From contig NC_059084.1 of NCBI RefSeq assembly GCF_020497125.1, positions 10,071,501 through 10,135,500 on the forward strand: a DNA stretch of 64,000 nt. Reading direction: 5' to 3'. The DNA is from Mauremys mutica (Eukaryota; Chordata; Testudines; Geoemydidae). This document shows, piece by piece, positions 22,782 through 35,594 of the stretch. The notes beneath the pieces are model-generated. The model was not told where the DNA came from and did no database searches. It worked only from the letters and a program-made list of their open reading frames with translations. Position 1 is the stretch's first letter. Every line of letters begins with the position of its first letter. The position numbers and the translations under genes are program-made.

Positions 22782-25700
22782 TTTCAGAGAAATACACGCC
22801 ATCAAACTTTCCAGCACCTGCCTCACTAGCTTGGTTATGAGCATCGCGGTTGTTAGGAAACTGCAGTTTGTTCCCCTGCTAGTGAAACCAATGTGCCTCC
22901 AAGACCCATTCCTTCTCAGACCTTTCTCTCTGCCTGTACTCACAGCAGGGATAGCCACAATGGCTGCTGCTGCAAAGTGGGGCTGAAGATAGCTTCCCAG
23001 TCCATGCTATACGCTCGGGCTACACACGGGCCCTGTGAACCAACCCCGGCCTTAGATGTTCTTTTTCCTCCCTATGTCCATGATTTTTCACATCATAAAA
23101 CTAGGTGTTTCAGTTCTTCATCTGAGGGTCTTCAAGCTCTCCTTTATCCATGTATCCAGCTTATCAACACCCAGGCAAGGGTTTTGTCCTCATTTACAGA
23201 TGCAAAAACCTGGAGAATGGAGGTTAGTGGGTTGCCAAGGACACACAGTTAATGGTTGAGAAGGAACAGAGCTCAGGAGTTGTAATTCCCTGGGCCTTTC
23301 CAACCACCTTTCTAGATCAGGGCTCAAATTCTGCCCTCTGCTACACCTGTGTCAACAGTGTGGTAAAAGGGGTGTAGCATTTGGACCTCTGACTCTGAGG
23401 AGTGTCTGCCTTTTGCCTAGTACAGAGAGCACCTCAGAGAGACCAAGAAATGTCATTGTCCTCAGCCAGGCACACCATATATAACCCGTTTCTGCTGTGT
23501 TTGCCAACAGGCCAAGTACTGACTTGATATGTTGTTCAAGGGACATATTTAAGACCCGTATACTGACCTACCATGACAGCTGCACACCTCCCTCGGTCAT
23601 GAGTCCAGCAATGTGTTTTGTTTTTGTAATCGTAATATTTGCTGCGGCCTAGATCTGATCTACCGTGTGACTCAATGTACGGAAATGGGAGCAGGCTAGG
23701 ATACTGCATGGCCACAGGTTCTTCCCGTCTGGCTAATAGCAAGCCTGGTGCTTTGCCTTCATTTTTCTACTTTCATATTCTGCACTACTGGACCCTACAG
23801 TTGTAACTTACTACCTGATTTCTAACCTGTGTGGTGACGCTCTTTGGAGCAGTGCCAGACTCTCCAGTAGGGTTCTGTTGCCCACCTACCTGGTCATGGG
23901 GAGCAGCTGGGCTGCCACCACCAGCCTCTAAGTCTCTCCACCACTCCCTGCTAATATTGTCTGCTGTCCTGTATAGCAGAAGTCAGCCTACAGGGAACAG
24001 TGCTGGGAGAGAGTGAGTGGAATGCAAAGGGGACTTGGCATGGACACCACTGGGTTATTACAGTACAGCTACTGGAGTATATGCAGCATCCATTGCTGTA
24101 TGAATACTGCAGCAATATTTGTATGGATTTTTTTTTAACAGTAAGTTAATCAAATATTGATATTTAAGTATACACCTTCCTGGGATCAGGAAGGTAAAAT
24201 TGGGCTAGATTTCAATGAATAACTTAAAAAAAAAAAAACAAGCCCATCCAAGGACAGTATTCAGGATTTCTAAGGCTTGCTGGCATGTATTCTTTCACTT
24301 CATCACAGCTGATGCTTCTGGTTGGAACATGATAGGAGACGTGCACCATGGCACCAATGAAGAATGTACGTTTTTGTTATGAGTCCTGACAGCTGCAGCT
24401 CACATACCCTGTGTTTGCCTTAAGAAAATAAGCATTTCTTACACTTCAGCATCTGTTACATTAACAGCTAGTTTGAGGGTTCAAGCAATGGTTGATTTTT
24501 GTCTGCTGTCAGAGATGTAGCAGTGTCACTATTTTCAGTTGAGATTTAAATGTTTGTGTATCCTGCAAGAGCTCAGCCCATTCAGCTTTGGACTATTCTC
24601 AGTTATTCACAGTAAAATAGTTCATTCTCCAGGACCCGTGTAGCATGCGTTAATGATAAGGGAATCCCAGTTGGTGATACTCTTGCTTTCGTTCACTACT
24701 TGCAAGTGCAGTGCAACAAGATGCTAGATTCCCTACAGCTATATCTTTCACGTGAGTCCAGAGGTTTTAGTCATCTAGAGAAGTGACTTTGGTCCTTACT
24801 CTCCATTCCTTTGCACCACTGTAAATCAGAAGGAATTCCAGTGAAGTCTGTTCTAAGTGAATGGAGAATTGGTATGAATGAAGAATCAGGCCACCTTGTC
24901 TCTTGCCTGGAGCATCCTCTGCATAGCAGAGACTCTAGTATTAGTCAGTGCTGGAAATTAAGTTCCCAGCGTTCCGGCATGGTTGAATAGCCACAACAAA
25001 ATCAAATGAGCAATTGTGACAGAAAGACCATTCCTAGCAAATCTGTTCTGAGTTTCCATGTCTGAGAATCTATTCTATGTATTTCATTCTCTCCTTAAAA
25101 CCTCTGTAATCCTGGGAAGCTGGTACCCCAAATCTGCATAGCTGTTATACCACAATCAAATTGAAGTCAAGTGAATGTGTTTGTCTTCCACCATTATAAA
25201 TGCAAACTTCATACAAGTCAAAAAGGACAATCTGAAAAATATAAACTTCAGAGAAATCCAATTAAGCTAAAACAGCTGTTATCAAGCCTGGATTGTACAT
25301 CAATAGGCAGAGTCAGCAATACAGAGAAACAGTGGCATTCAGTGGGGAGAGCTATTGCTAGCCATGCCAGGGATTTTGCTAGTAAAATTTCTCTTAACTC
25401 TCCTAGCTACAGGGTATAATCCTAGAGCTAGTAGCTACTGAATATGGAGCAGAGGATAGGAAAGAAATTATGATCATAGCTCCCAGAGGCCCCAGTCAAG
25501 GTTCTATTATGTTAGATACTGAACACACACACAGACTCAGGTCCTGAGATTAGACTCTTTCAAGCCTGCTCCTGTAATGGACTTCATGTGTGCAGAGTGC
25601 TGTGCCACATGGAGACCCACTGTCTTCAATGGGGTTCTGCTCTGGGGCAGGTGTCAGCCCACACTGAATCTCCCGCAGGTTTAGGCCATGAAGAAAAGAC

Positions 25701-26149
25701 CCCTATTAACCTCAGTGGGTGCTGGATCAGACCCTAAGAAAATAACTGGAAAATATCCAGAAAATGACAGAAAAATATAACCCCCCAACTATGAATATGC
25801 TACAAATCCTAGTGCATCCTAGGGTCGGGGTGGGGGTGGTTCTCAGTTCTACAGCTCCATGTTACGTCAGGAAGCTCTCAAAAGCAGAGCTGTATTGCAC
25901 TTTCACACTCATGTAAATAACTGTCTGATGAGACAACATGCAGGAGCTCTAAAATGCCGTGCTTTACATGTTGGGCAAACGGATAGTCCTTGTCACAAAG
26001 CCTATGAGACTCTGCATTCACTGTTTACGAGTGTGTGCAATGGTAACACCCCATCCTATGGAACACTAACCTCCTCAGCATGTGACTTGCCAAGCGTACG
26101 CGTGCATGTTTGCTCTGACACCTTTGAAAATCAGACCACTTAATTTAGA
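22782..26149. other. No gene recognised
   Basis: The longest ORF is 119 codons (22893-23252, plus), without domain or conserved motif. A poly-A run lies at 24227-24238. About 24788-24896 and 25555-25690 look like decayed members of the short fold-back family, at low certainty. Confidence 0.45.
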
Positions 26150-26392
26150 GGTGGGATTTTCCAAAGCATTCAAGGGTGCTATTCCATTTGATTTTCAGTG
26201 GATACTGAGTGCCTAACTCCCATGGGTTTCTCTGGAAATCCCACAAGTGATGCCTCACTCTTGGCACCCAGGTTTGATCATTTTTGGCCAAAGCCAGCAT
26301 GTTTGCTGATGGGTGGAATTTCCAAGTGCTCCTAAGTGGCTCAAGTGCCACTGAAAGTCGCCTAAGCCTTTCTGAAGATCCCATCAAGTATC
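26150..26392. repeat. Possible decayed fold-back repeat
   Basis: Contains GTGGGATTTTCCAAAGCATT and, near the end, GGAATTTCCAAGTGCTCCTA and TTCTGAAGATCCC. These resemble the inner and outer arms of sauropsid palindromic repeats built around CCTAACTCCCATGGG (26213-26227). Ends are not defined. Confidence 0.35.
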
Positions 26393-26934
26393 TGAACTAC
26401 CTGCTCCTCCTTGGAGCTGGCTGATGCACAATGCTGGGGTGATGAGTCCCTTGCACTGTGCGGTGGACAAACTGGGGCTGTCTGACTCAGGGACTGACCC
26501 CCCAGCAGCTTCACAACCACTCAGTTCACTGGGTTTTAAAACAAAAAAGCTGTAGTTACAAGATGTAGAATAATACAGCAGCCCCTTGAGTGGATGCTGT
26601 GATCCAGCTGCCCTATAATGTGCAGTAGAACTACTTGAAGCGAAACTCTAAACCCTGTTCTAGGTCCCTCCCCATGCACATTCCTAACGGGCCAGATCTT
26701 CAAATCCAGCCAAACTGTACCCAGCAGGATCCTGAGGGTTGGGATGGGAAGATGCCTCTTTGCCACTTTTCTGGTCCTCCGATCTTGGGGCCAGTTGACA
26801 GCCAGTTCCCCCAGCATAACTCAAAAAAGCACAAGGGTTCCTACGGACTGTTCTGGTAGCTGAGGCTTGCTCAAGCATAAAGTATTCTGGCCATGGCAAC
26901 TGCTACTGTGGGCCAACCCCAGCACAGCCCCTAT

Positions 26935-27989
26935 GCTACAGGCAGGGCTGGCCCTAGACCAAATGGCGACCCAGGCAAGGAGCATCTTTGGTGCCCCCTA
27001 CCCCCTATTTGTTAAACTTTTGAATACCTTATTTTTTTATTGCATTTGTAGCCCATTTCATGACTTTAATGCACAATTTACATACATGATTTATCCCGTC
27101 ATATAAGACTACATTTTCACGCTAGGATCTGTAAATCTGTATTTATTCATGCCATATATAAGCAAATAAAACATTCATTTCCTTAAAGCTTTTCCTCTGA
27201 GACTTTTGAATTTTAAGAGTAACTGAAATGTACTAACATCAAGAAATTGAACTGTGCACCAACATTGGGTAGACCAGTACTAAATAGTGTGACTGTAGGT
27301 GACTGTCTTAGAATGTTAACCCAGTCCTGCAGTTCAGATTTGCCCCTCTTGCTGCAAACTAAATTGCAGTTGAGCTTTTTGCTTCCTATACTGAGCTCCA
27401 GAAGGCATCTTTTATTTTCTAGGCGGGGTGGGAGGCTGTATTAGGGAGAGCAAAAGTCTATGTTCCGCAGTCTTAGAAAGTGATCAAACATTACGTGTTA
27501 AGCATGGCAAAAGAAGTAGAGGTATTTTTATATTGTTGCGTAGATAGGGTTTCTATAGATATCTCTGGCATCTCATTATATATGTCCTTTATTAGTTGCT
27601 ACTTACACTCTTCAAGTCTTAAAACACAAGTACACTTTCACAATTGCACAATAAAACAAGGTCCACAATATCGCTCTCGTCTCTCACTTCACTTCAATTT
27701 GTTCTTATATCTCACTGACTGACTGGCGATGTCTCACCCCTCGTATACCCAGGAGGTCCTGGCTGACAAATTCCAGGAGGTTCAAAGAAAATGAACTTCT
27801 CAAAGTCTGGAAGGTTCCACAAGATTCTACAAAGGTCCAAAACATTCTAGGAGGTTAGTGAAAAATGAATCCACATATGGAATTACCCAAAACATTTTAC
27901 TTCAAACATTCTATTTTCCCTTTGGTTGCTAACAATAAAAAGAGCATCCCCGGCGGTCACCTACCCCTAAATCTGGCCCTGACTGCAGG
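26935..27989 (+). mobile_element. Non-autonomous hAT-type element, about 1 kb
   Basis: The element is 26943-27981. The left end is CAGGGCTGGCCCTAGACC and the right end is CCTAAATCTGGCCCTG, so the termini are inverted repeats. The flanks GCTACAGG (26935-26942) and ACTGCAGG (27982-27989) match 6 of 8, a decayed 8-bp duplication. Near both ends comes a GGCGACCC/GGCGGTCACC-like segment that extends the inverted repeat. No transposase frame is seen. It contains a 56-bp stretch (27261-27316) that recurs perfectly in inverse at 38972-39027. Confidence 0.75.
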
Positions 27990-30012
27990 CTTTGGTTGAA
28001 GGGAAGATTGTGTGACAGAGCTAGCCAGGCTGGCTTTACGGCCCGTAGGAATTCCCCTACATCAGGAGATTACCTAGCTGCCCTCGTTAAGGCAGTTTTT
28101 CTCTGCCTGAACTTCCCGTTTCCGACTCAGACTGAGAGTTTGGCCAAAGTTCTTAACTAACCCATAAAGGTTCTCTTCTTGAAGGGCTGGCTTCGCCTGA
28201 CATTGGTCTGCAGGCCTCTGAGTTAGCAGAGCTGGTCCTGTGGGCAAATGAACTTGTACAGGGAGGGGAGTGTTGGGATCTGAGATTGAGTGTTTGCTTT
28301 GGGTGATTGTCCCCCAGGGCTGCTTCCAGGTTGTGCCACAGCAACAAGAAGGTTCAGTGTAGGCTGAAAGCAGGCGGCCTGGTCACAGTGGGAAGCAGGA
28401 TGAAACCAGACACATTCACAATAAATAAATGGGGGCAAGGCAGACGTGGAGCCTTGATGAACAAAGGGATCTGACTTGGTGGGAGGGAAGAGAGAAATGG
28501 AGGAACAGGCCTGGCCCAGGGCATTGCACTACTGCAAGCTAGTCCTGTTGCTGGTTATACAGCAGCAGAATGGAGTGAGGGGAAGGGTTATCTAATCCAC
28601 CTTTTGCAGACCAACCTAGCTATGCAGCATATCTTCTTTAAATGTAATCACCATGCAGCCCTTTCTGCATGGGGACCTGTATTGCTTATATATGTTTCTA
28701 TGGTTACATGTTTGAGTTACATCTGTTAAGGTAATAACGGTGCACTCCAAAAAGCAAGATCAGATACTCTTTGATTAAGATCATCACATTGAAATATTTA
28801 TGTAGACTCAAGCATCAAATTATTGACCTGCTTCCTGTGGTTAGTCTATGTGCTCCCTAGGGCATGTGTAAATTGTGTATACATTACAGACAATAAATCA
28901 ACGTGGATTTCAGAGACCAAGGCTCTGGATTTAATGGGCACAGAGGATCCACTGCATTATTATTTAAACTCTTGCTAGATAAGAAGCAATATGAGGCCCT
29001 CACATTTCGCTTTACTTACTTATTGGTATTTATAAGGCAGACGTGATTAGAGAAGGCAGGATAATTAATTCTAGATATTACCTTGCACTTTGAAAAACCA
29101 CAATCTGGCAAGGAACAATTGACTGAAGGCTCTAAATAAATAAGTTGTGTAACCCATTAACTGCAGCATTAATAGACCAATCTGGAACAAACTCTCAAAG
29201 CTAAAGGTTGTGGAAAATTATTATAGTCACTTAACTAATGACAAAAGTAAATAGTTATTAACTCCTAGAAAAACATCTATCATCACTTATATAACTCATT
29301 ACATGTTCAAAGTACTGCACAAATAATAATTGACCCACTAATCCTAAAAAATCTTAATTTATATCTAGAGCCTGATTTTTAAATATTAGGCATTTGATTA
29401 ATCTAATTTGTATATGAAATCAAATGACTGTGCATTTGCAATTTAAGTGTGGGTTTGTGTACCATTTGTGCAATCAAGCTTTGTGCCTAACTTGTTTAAA
29501 AGCCAGGCTCCTGATGATTAATTTTTCTATAACTTGTTCCTATTTAAAGGTTTCAAACAGTAAAATTCCAGAGAAGACAAATGAATCCTCAAGCCCTCTA
29601 CAGTCTAACCCAGTTAATATCAGTATGTGAGATCAATGCTGATCACTCCGTCTCCTTTGCTACTAAAGTCAAGTTAAGCAGCATCCTACACTCCAACACG
29701 TGTTTCACTTTAATTACATGTTTTGTAATGCTTTCCATACAGGTTCAAGTATGCTATATATATGTCTGCATCCTTGTTTAAGTTAGCGGGCGTTTAACAG
29801 AGTACATATATGAGGATGAAAAATGCTTAATTTCAGGCACCATGTCCCAGCAAATGGTCAGCTTTGCCCTTCCTACCCCCCTAGGTGTAAGAAATGGTCA
29901 AGTAGTTTACAAAATAGGATTTGCAAAGGTGGTTCTGAGAGAGGAAAACAAAAACATCAGCAACAACAACATTAGATGCTGGAATTCCCTGGGGAAAACT
30001 TGGTCCTGTGTA
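27990..30012. other. No gene recognised
   Basis: AT-rich. ORFs of 64-71 codons without recognisable features. No named repeat. Confidence 0.5.
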
Positions 30013-30090
30013 TAATATATTATTGTATTGCAGTAGTAGCCCCAGTTATGGATCAGGATTCCATTGTGCTAGGTGCTGTACAAACATATA
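30013..30090 (+). repeat. Ancient amniote repeat fragment (LINE/SINE 3' end type)
   Basis: The segment AGTAGCCCCAGTTATGGATC followed by CCATTGTGCTAGGTGCTGTA and CAAACATAT is a widespread amniote repeat tail. The similar module GTTTGTACAGTGCCTGGCAC is part of the tail at 31330-31360. Class not assigned. Confidence 0.5.
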
Positions 30091-30839
30091 TACATGCACA
30101 TTTAAAGAAACATGGTACTTAGCTTTAATAAGTGTCTGAAATTCCATTTTCCCCATTGCCCATTTTAAATTCCTGTTTCTAATCATCTGCCCTTCAAAAC
30201 TCAATTTATTCTAACTTTCATTTTTGACTTTATGCCCTATATGTCATCAAATGAAAATCAGGATTAACAGGAAAACTTCAAAAAAATTATTTGAAATATC
30301 ATGGAGTCAGGTATTTTAAGGGGTTAAAGATGCAATGAATGTAAAGAGTAGCTTTAGGGAACATTGGTTTGTTTGTTTTTTTAATATAAACACATTTCAC
30401 AAAGTGATACAGCTCCCTTGCAGCTCAGGTATGAAACTTTCATTCTGTTATGTTCTCTCTCACATGGGATCTGATCCTGAGATACTTTGCGTGAGATTGA
30501 TCCAATGCCCTTTGAATTGCAACTCTTATTATGTTATCAATAGTGCTTGCCGGTTTCTTATTTTCAAGCAGATGCAATAATACTGAGCAGCGGCTGAATC
30601 TGTAGATAAAGAGTTTTAACAAATCGAAAGTTTGCAGTTGGCTTTTCCCAGCTCTAACTTTCCTTGTGGTGTGGGATCAGCAACTTGTTCACAAACATAC
30701 CTGCCCATGAATGTTCATGGATTTCTCTGATGCTGAATCAGACTCTTGGGAGCAGATGCCATAAATTCTTCTTTCATAACTAATCAAATCTTCTCAACCT
30801 TTTATCAATCATGCTGGAAATCACAGAACCAGAAAATGT

Positions 30840-30861
30840 GGTGTGTGTGTGTGTAATATAT

Positions 30862-30955
<94 letters not shown>
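30840..30955. repeat. (GT)n/(GA)n microsatellite
   Basis: Short GT tract at 30840-30854, then a pure (GT) run of about 37 units at 30863-30937, followed by (GA)n to about 30956. The frames reading VCVCVC or HTHTHT across it are not genes. Confidence 0.97.
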
Positions 30956-30956
<1 letters not shown>

Positions 30957-31149
30957 TATCAGTGCTGGCTGTTTTTCTTTTCTCCTCCTCGCTCCTCCCC
31001 CTCAGCACCATTTCTCTCTTACAATTTATGTATTTGTGGGTTACAAACATAGACCAGAGTCATCAGACACCTAAGCACGTCATTAACTTTCCTTGTGTGA
31101 GTAGTCCCGTTCGGTGTGAGGATGATCTTGTGCTTTAGGCACTGTACTA

Positions 31150-31394
31150 AGACTCGGGAAACCAGGCTTCCTTTCCCAGCTGTACCACAGACTGCCTGTG
31201 AGACCTTGGGCAAATGGCTTAATCTCTCCAGAACTCAGTTCCCCATCTATAAAATGCGGGAACGGCTTTATTTATTCCGCCCTTTGGGCTGTCTTTAGAT
31301 TGCAACTACTTATGGCAGGGACTGTCTCTTACTATGTGTTTGTACAGTGCCTGGCACAATCAGTCTTCTCTTGGTTGAGGCACTAGTGTAGTAT
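31150..31394 (+). mobile_element. MIR/L2-type ancient SINE, interrupted at its 3' end
   Basis: The core reads GTGAGACCTTGGGCAAATGG, then CTCAGTTCCCCATCTATAAA, which is the MIR-type core (normally a CTTGGGCAAGTCAC / CAGTTTCCCCATCTGTAAA pattern). It is followed by an L2-like tail with GGCAGGGACTGTCTCTTACT and GTACAGTGCCTGGCAC. A Penelope-derived insertion follows directly after ACTAGTGTA (31382-31390). Confidence 0.7.
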
Positions 31395-31744
31395 AGCAAA
31401 GAGTCCTGTGGCACCTTATAGACTAACAGACGTATTGGAGCATGAGCTTTCGTGGGTGAATACACATGCATCCAACGAAGTGAGTATTCACCCACGAAAG
31501 CTCATGCTCCAATACGTCTGTTAGTCTATAAGGTGCCACAGGACTCTTTGCTATACTACACTAGTGCCTCAACCAAGAGAAGACTGATTGTGCCAGGCAC
31601 TGTACAAACACATAGTAAGAGACAGTCCCTGCCATAAGTAGTTGCAATCTAAAGACAGCGTCTGTTAGTCTATAAGGTGCCACAGGACTCTTTGCTGCTT
31701 TTACAGATCCAGACTAACATGGCTACCCCTCTGATACTAGTGTA
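31382..31744. mobile_element. Complex Penelope-like insertion with captured flank
   Basis: The duplicated target ACTAGTGTA (31382-31390 and 31736-31744) encloses the insertion. From about 31395 it reads AGCAAAGAGTCCTGTGGCAC into the stem AGCTTTCGTGGGTGAATAC, then a 20-bp spacer (31464-31483), then everything in inverse. The inverse continues past the retroelement piece into a reverse-complement copy of upstream SINE DNA (about 31553-31659). Finally comes a third piece, GTCTGTTAGTCTATAAGGTG to GGCTACCCCTCTGAT. The same Penelope segments occur at 55775-55900. ORFs at 31310-31495 (minus) and 31452-31637 (plus) are nearly the same frame because of the palindrome. Confidence 0.85.
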
Positions 31745-34700
31745 ATATAATTAACACTACCAATGAGAGTAGTTGTGTCTGCAGGATATGGCCCCAAATC
31801 ATCTGATTTTTTTCAGCTTTGACCATTCCCTATTATGATGCATGGAAACATTTTGACGTGTTCAAGTAGGGGAACAGACAGAAAAGCTCTTTGTAGAGGA
31901 CTACACAGGAGAGGCCAGTAATTCCTTGAGTGTGATGTATGTGATTATTGCAGCTTTGAAAGAAAAGGGGCTTTTATTTGATTCATTTTGAAGCTTGTCT
32001 GTTAAGATTTGGGTTAAGAACTTATTTTCATTGAAACATGTAAATGTAGTAGCTAGACATCCTCTGCTTCTCTTTGTCATCACTGACTGCCTTTGAAAAC
32101 ACCATGCATTGTTTTTATAGTGTGTAATGCCACCCGTGCTGCCTTTGGCATCAATGCCATAATATTGAAGCTGCAGCTGAGAGGTAAAGGAAAAGAAAGC
32201 CACTTGTATGCCCATGACTGAGTTCATTCTTATGGTGCATGGAGAAGGCAGCAATTGGAACAAGGAGAGATGAAATATTCAAAAGGCACTCGCACTGGTT
32301 TTTTGCCAAAATCAAATCTGAACCAACAAAGGAAACAAATGATGTTAGAGCTCAAAATTACTAACCCAGTTGCCTAGAAACAATGTTTTTTTTTTCACCT
32401 CTATGTGATGGGCCTGGATTGAGCTACCTAGTCCAATCTCAGACAGTCACATTTGGGCCCAATCCTATGCTCCAGGTGCTTTGCTTGCAAGAGGGTGGTC
32501 AAAGTGGGGGTAACTGAGCCAAGAAACAGCATGCTCAGTGCCTGCATGGGATTGGGGGCGGGGGCGGCATATTTTCAGCAGCACCCTGCTCAATTTAAGA
32601 GAACCACTGCCAGGCTCCAAAGAGGAATTCTGTCCAGTCTTCCTTCTGTTACCGAAAAATGTGGTTGTGATATAAAGGAAAGGGTGTGGGGGTGACTGAA
32701 AATAGAGGCTCGTCAAGGGTCACTACAGATGCAGAGGGCTCCACAGAAGCAAACAAATCATAAAACAATATCACAACTATTTTCATGAGGCTATTGCGTG
32801 TGCTGAGCTAACATTTGAAACTCTGGTTACCAGCAATGATATGATACAGCATTTCCACATCTTGGATATCAAGTTTTAAATGTATTAAACAGGTACTCCA
32901 TAACATTCAAACTACTGGCGAATTTGGGATTAGAATAAAAGAGGAATGTAAAACACATTTCTTACATGCAGTTCTATATTTCACTTACAAAACACTAGAC
33001 TTCTCTAATATCTGGCTAACTGCCTGATATCCCAACTTCGGAAACCGTCCCAGCATGGATAAGTTTTAAAATAACAAACCCCATGAATAATATATATTCA
33101 TCAATCTCATTCAACTGCTGTAAATGCAACATTAGGACGTCAAAGTCTACAGCTTTCACCCCCTTCTGACTTGACTCCTTAAGTATGGGTTAGGTGAGGA
33201 TAAAAAAAACTGGATAGTGGGCATTAAACAGAGGTCTTGAGTTAAGGGTATCTATTCATGCAAACCAGCAAGGAGGAGCTCTTCAGGGTTCTCTAGGGGG
33301 AGCTGGATTTTAAAATGAATGTATTAATAAGCTAGATGCAGAGGGAATATGTGATTATAAAATATGCAGATAAATTACTATCATGCATATTTTTACTCAT
33401 GTGTAAAGCCCTATGAAGGTTTGTACTCTGGGCATAGTTCCACTGGCTTCAAATGCAGGAATAAAAGAGAGGTGCAGTAGAAAATCTTTGTAGGTGTGGT
33501 CCCTAAACTCAGTTGTATGGTTAAAACACATGGGCATGTGGGTGAGTTCCAGAAGAACATTTGTAGTCTAGGTGAAAGGACTCTGAGTTGAATCATGAAA
33601 TTTCACACATCTAAGAATTAATTGTGTGCCAATAAACTGAAGTAAAGATGCTGCCCAAGCAGTTTAATTTAGATGGGAATGAATTAGTAACTGGAGGGAA
33701 AGGATATATTGACAGGGGCATTTTCAGTTCAGTGGACAGTGACAATGAAGAAGGCTAAAATGTTGGCCTATATTGAAGGGCATGTTGCTTTCCAAAGAAA
33801 CAATCTTTACAGGCCTCTTGTTTCACCACATTTGTAGCAAAGGGTCCAGTTTTTGCCAACTTAATTGATGAGAAATATAGATAAGGTGGAAGGAGTACAA
33901 TGCAGGGCAAAGAAACAAAAGTAATAGAATGCACTGGCTCATGGAGACCTGATGAAACAGCGATCATTGAGCTTGGGGGGAAGGCAATTAATAGTTAACC
34001 TGATTGAAATATTTAAATTGTAAATTAGCTGTGATTTATGACCATTGTAACCTATTTGAAAATCTACTTGACGTGTTGGACAGATCAGAATTAGACCTAA
34101 ATGGTCCCTGGTGTAAGGGACTGTCGTGACAGCCACAGATCTGGCACAGCACCATGCACTAATTTCCCATCCCTGACACACTCACCCTCCCATAGATTTT
34201 GATTGGTCTTCAGCACATGTTTAATGTTAACCTAAAACATTCTCCAATGCTACCAGCCTCGTCAAAATGAATTTGGAGGAACAAATCAGAACAGCAATGA
34301 ATGTTAACCTAAAACCTAAGCACTCTGCATCAATCCAGAAGAGGCCAAGGGAACCCACAGTAGGGTTGTAAAAGGAAGTGCAATGGCATATCCAGTGTAT
34401 GTTATGCCTATAAAAACAGACAGACAGATGAAGAGTATTCCTGTACTGGCTGTTGTTTCCTCATGACTTTCCCTAAAGAGTTGGTTGAGTTATAGCAGAT
34501 GTCCTAACGTTTTCTGTTGTGCTGTGCTGAGTAATAATAAATGCCTCCCTCTTCCAAAAGAGACTACATAAAAGGAGCAAAAAATCTAGTTTCTTTCACC
34601 TTCTGAGCAGTCTGGCAAAGTAACTGCCTAACTTCACGAAGGTCTCTTGCCACAGCATCTTCTGAATGATGACAGGTGATAAAAGAAAACAATGAGGCGT

Positions 34701-35573
34701 ACAAGAGGTTGTATTGTAGACTTTCTAATGGATCTCCCTCCAATCCTAGCCTTAACGTTGATCACATTAGTTGCTTTTATTTATGTGGCTGGATCAACTT
34801 TTGGCATGCACACAGCTGTGCGTATCTGGAACACAGATGTTCCATATATAGTGAGATTTTGGACACATCAGCATGAGTTATTGTGCAACTGAAAGAATTC
34901 ACCATGTGTACGGACTAAGAGTTTTCAACAGGCTCAGTGCTTGAGCCTACAGCACTGTTTTATATTTGACATGTATGAGGCATATCTCTTCCACACCTAG
35001 AACTCAGGAATCTGATGTGCTGAGCTGACACAGAAGCTAAGAGATCCACACTACTGTTAGTTCTACAGTAGCTCCTTGGTTTTCCACTGGAGGGAAGGGT
35101 AAGGTACAATGGACCGTAAGTGGGATGGATCAATAGTATCTGTTACTGAAGAAGAACATTGTGTCAATTCTGAAAAACAATTCTTTAGCTTGGTAGTTTT
35201 GTAAGTGATGCCTGGCATAATAGTGCCCTTCTACAAATTAGGTTTCTTTCATTCTGTAGGACCCATAGTCCCTGCATCTAAATTGTTGGGTGGGTAGACT
35301 CTCATTTTATTATAGTTGTCTGTCTTTCTTCACTAGTTAAGCTTTGACATTAATTTGCTCTCTTTTTCTGTGAAGTTCCATTTTTTAATGATCTAAGACC
35401 CAAATGAGAGACTACCAGTCTCTCCTATTCCCTTTGATTGCTGGAAATGTACAATGAAGGAGCTATTTCAGCTTCACCATCTGCTTGAGAGACAGTTGCA
35501 GGATCTTAAGATCTGGTTTGTGTCTGAAATTCCAGACTTCTTCTTCTATAGCCTCTTTCTCCGAAACATTTGC
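31745..35573. other. No gene recognised
   Basis: AT-rich. The 120-codon minus ORF at 31901-32263 lacks any domain. AATGTTAACCTAAAAC occurs twice (34223-34238 and 34300-34315). A 66-codon frame at 34692-34892 has a hydrophobic stretch but no support as an exon. Confidence 0.5.
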
Positions 35574-35594
35574 GGGGGGGGGGGGGGGGGGGGG
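35574..35594. repeat. Poly-G run, 21 bases
   Basis: An uninterrupted run of 21 G, which could form G-quadruplexes and is error-prone in sequencing. Confidence 0.95.

Noticed and set aside
30805..31074. ORFs reading HTHTHT and VCVCVC
   Set aside because: Translation of a GT microsatellite.
34692..34892. 66-codon ORF with a hydrophobic, membrane-like segment
   Set aside because: No family recognised, no splice acceptor or donor pattern, overlaps another frame of similar length; chance is the simpler view.
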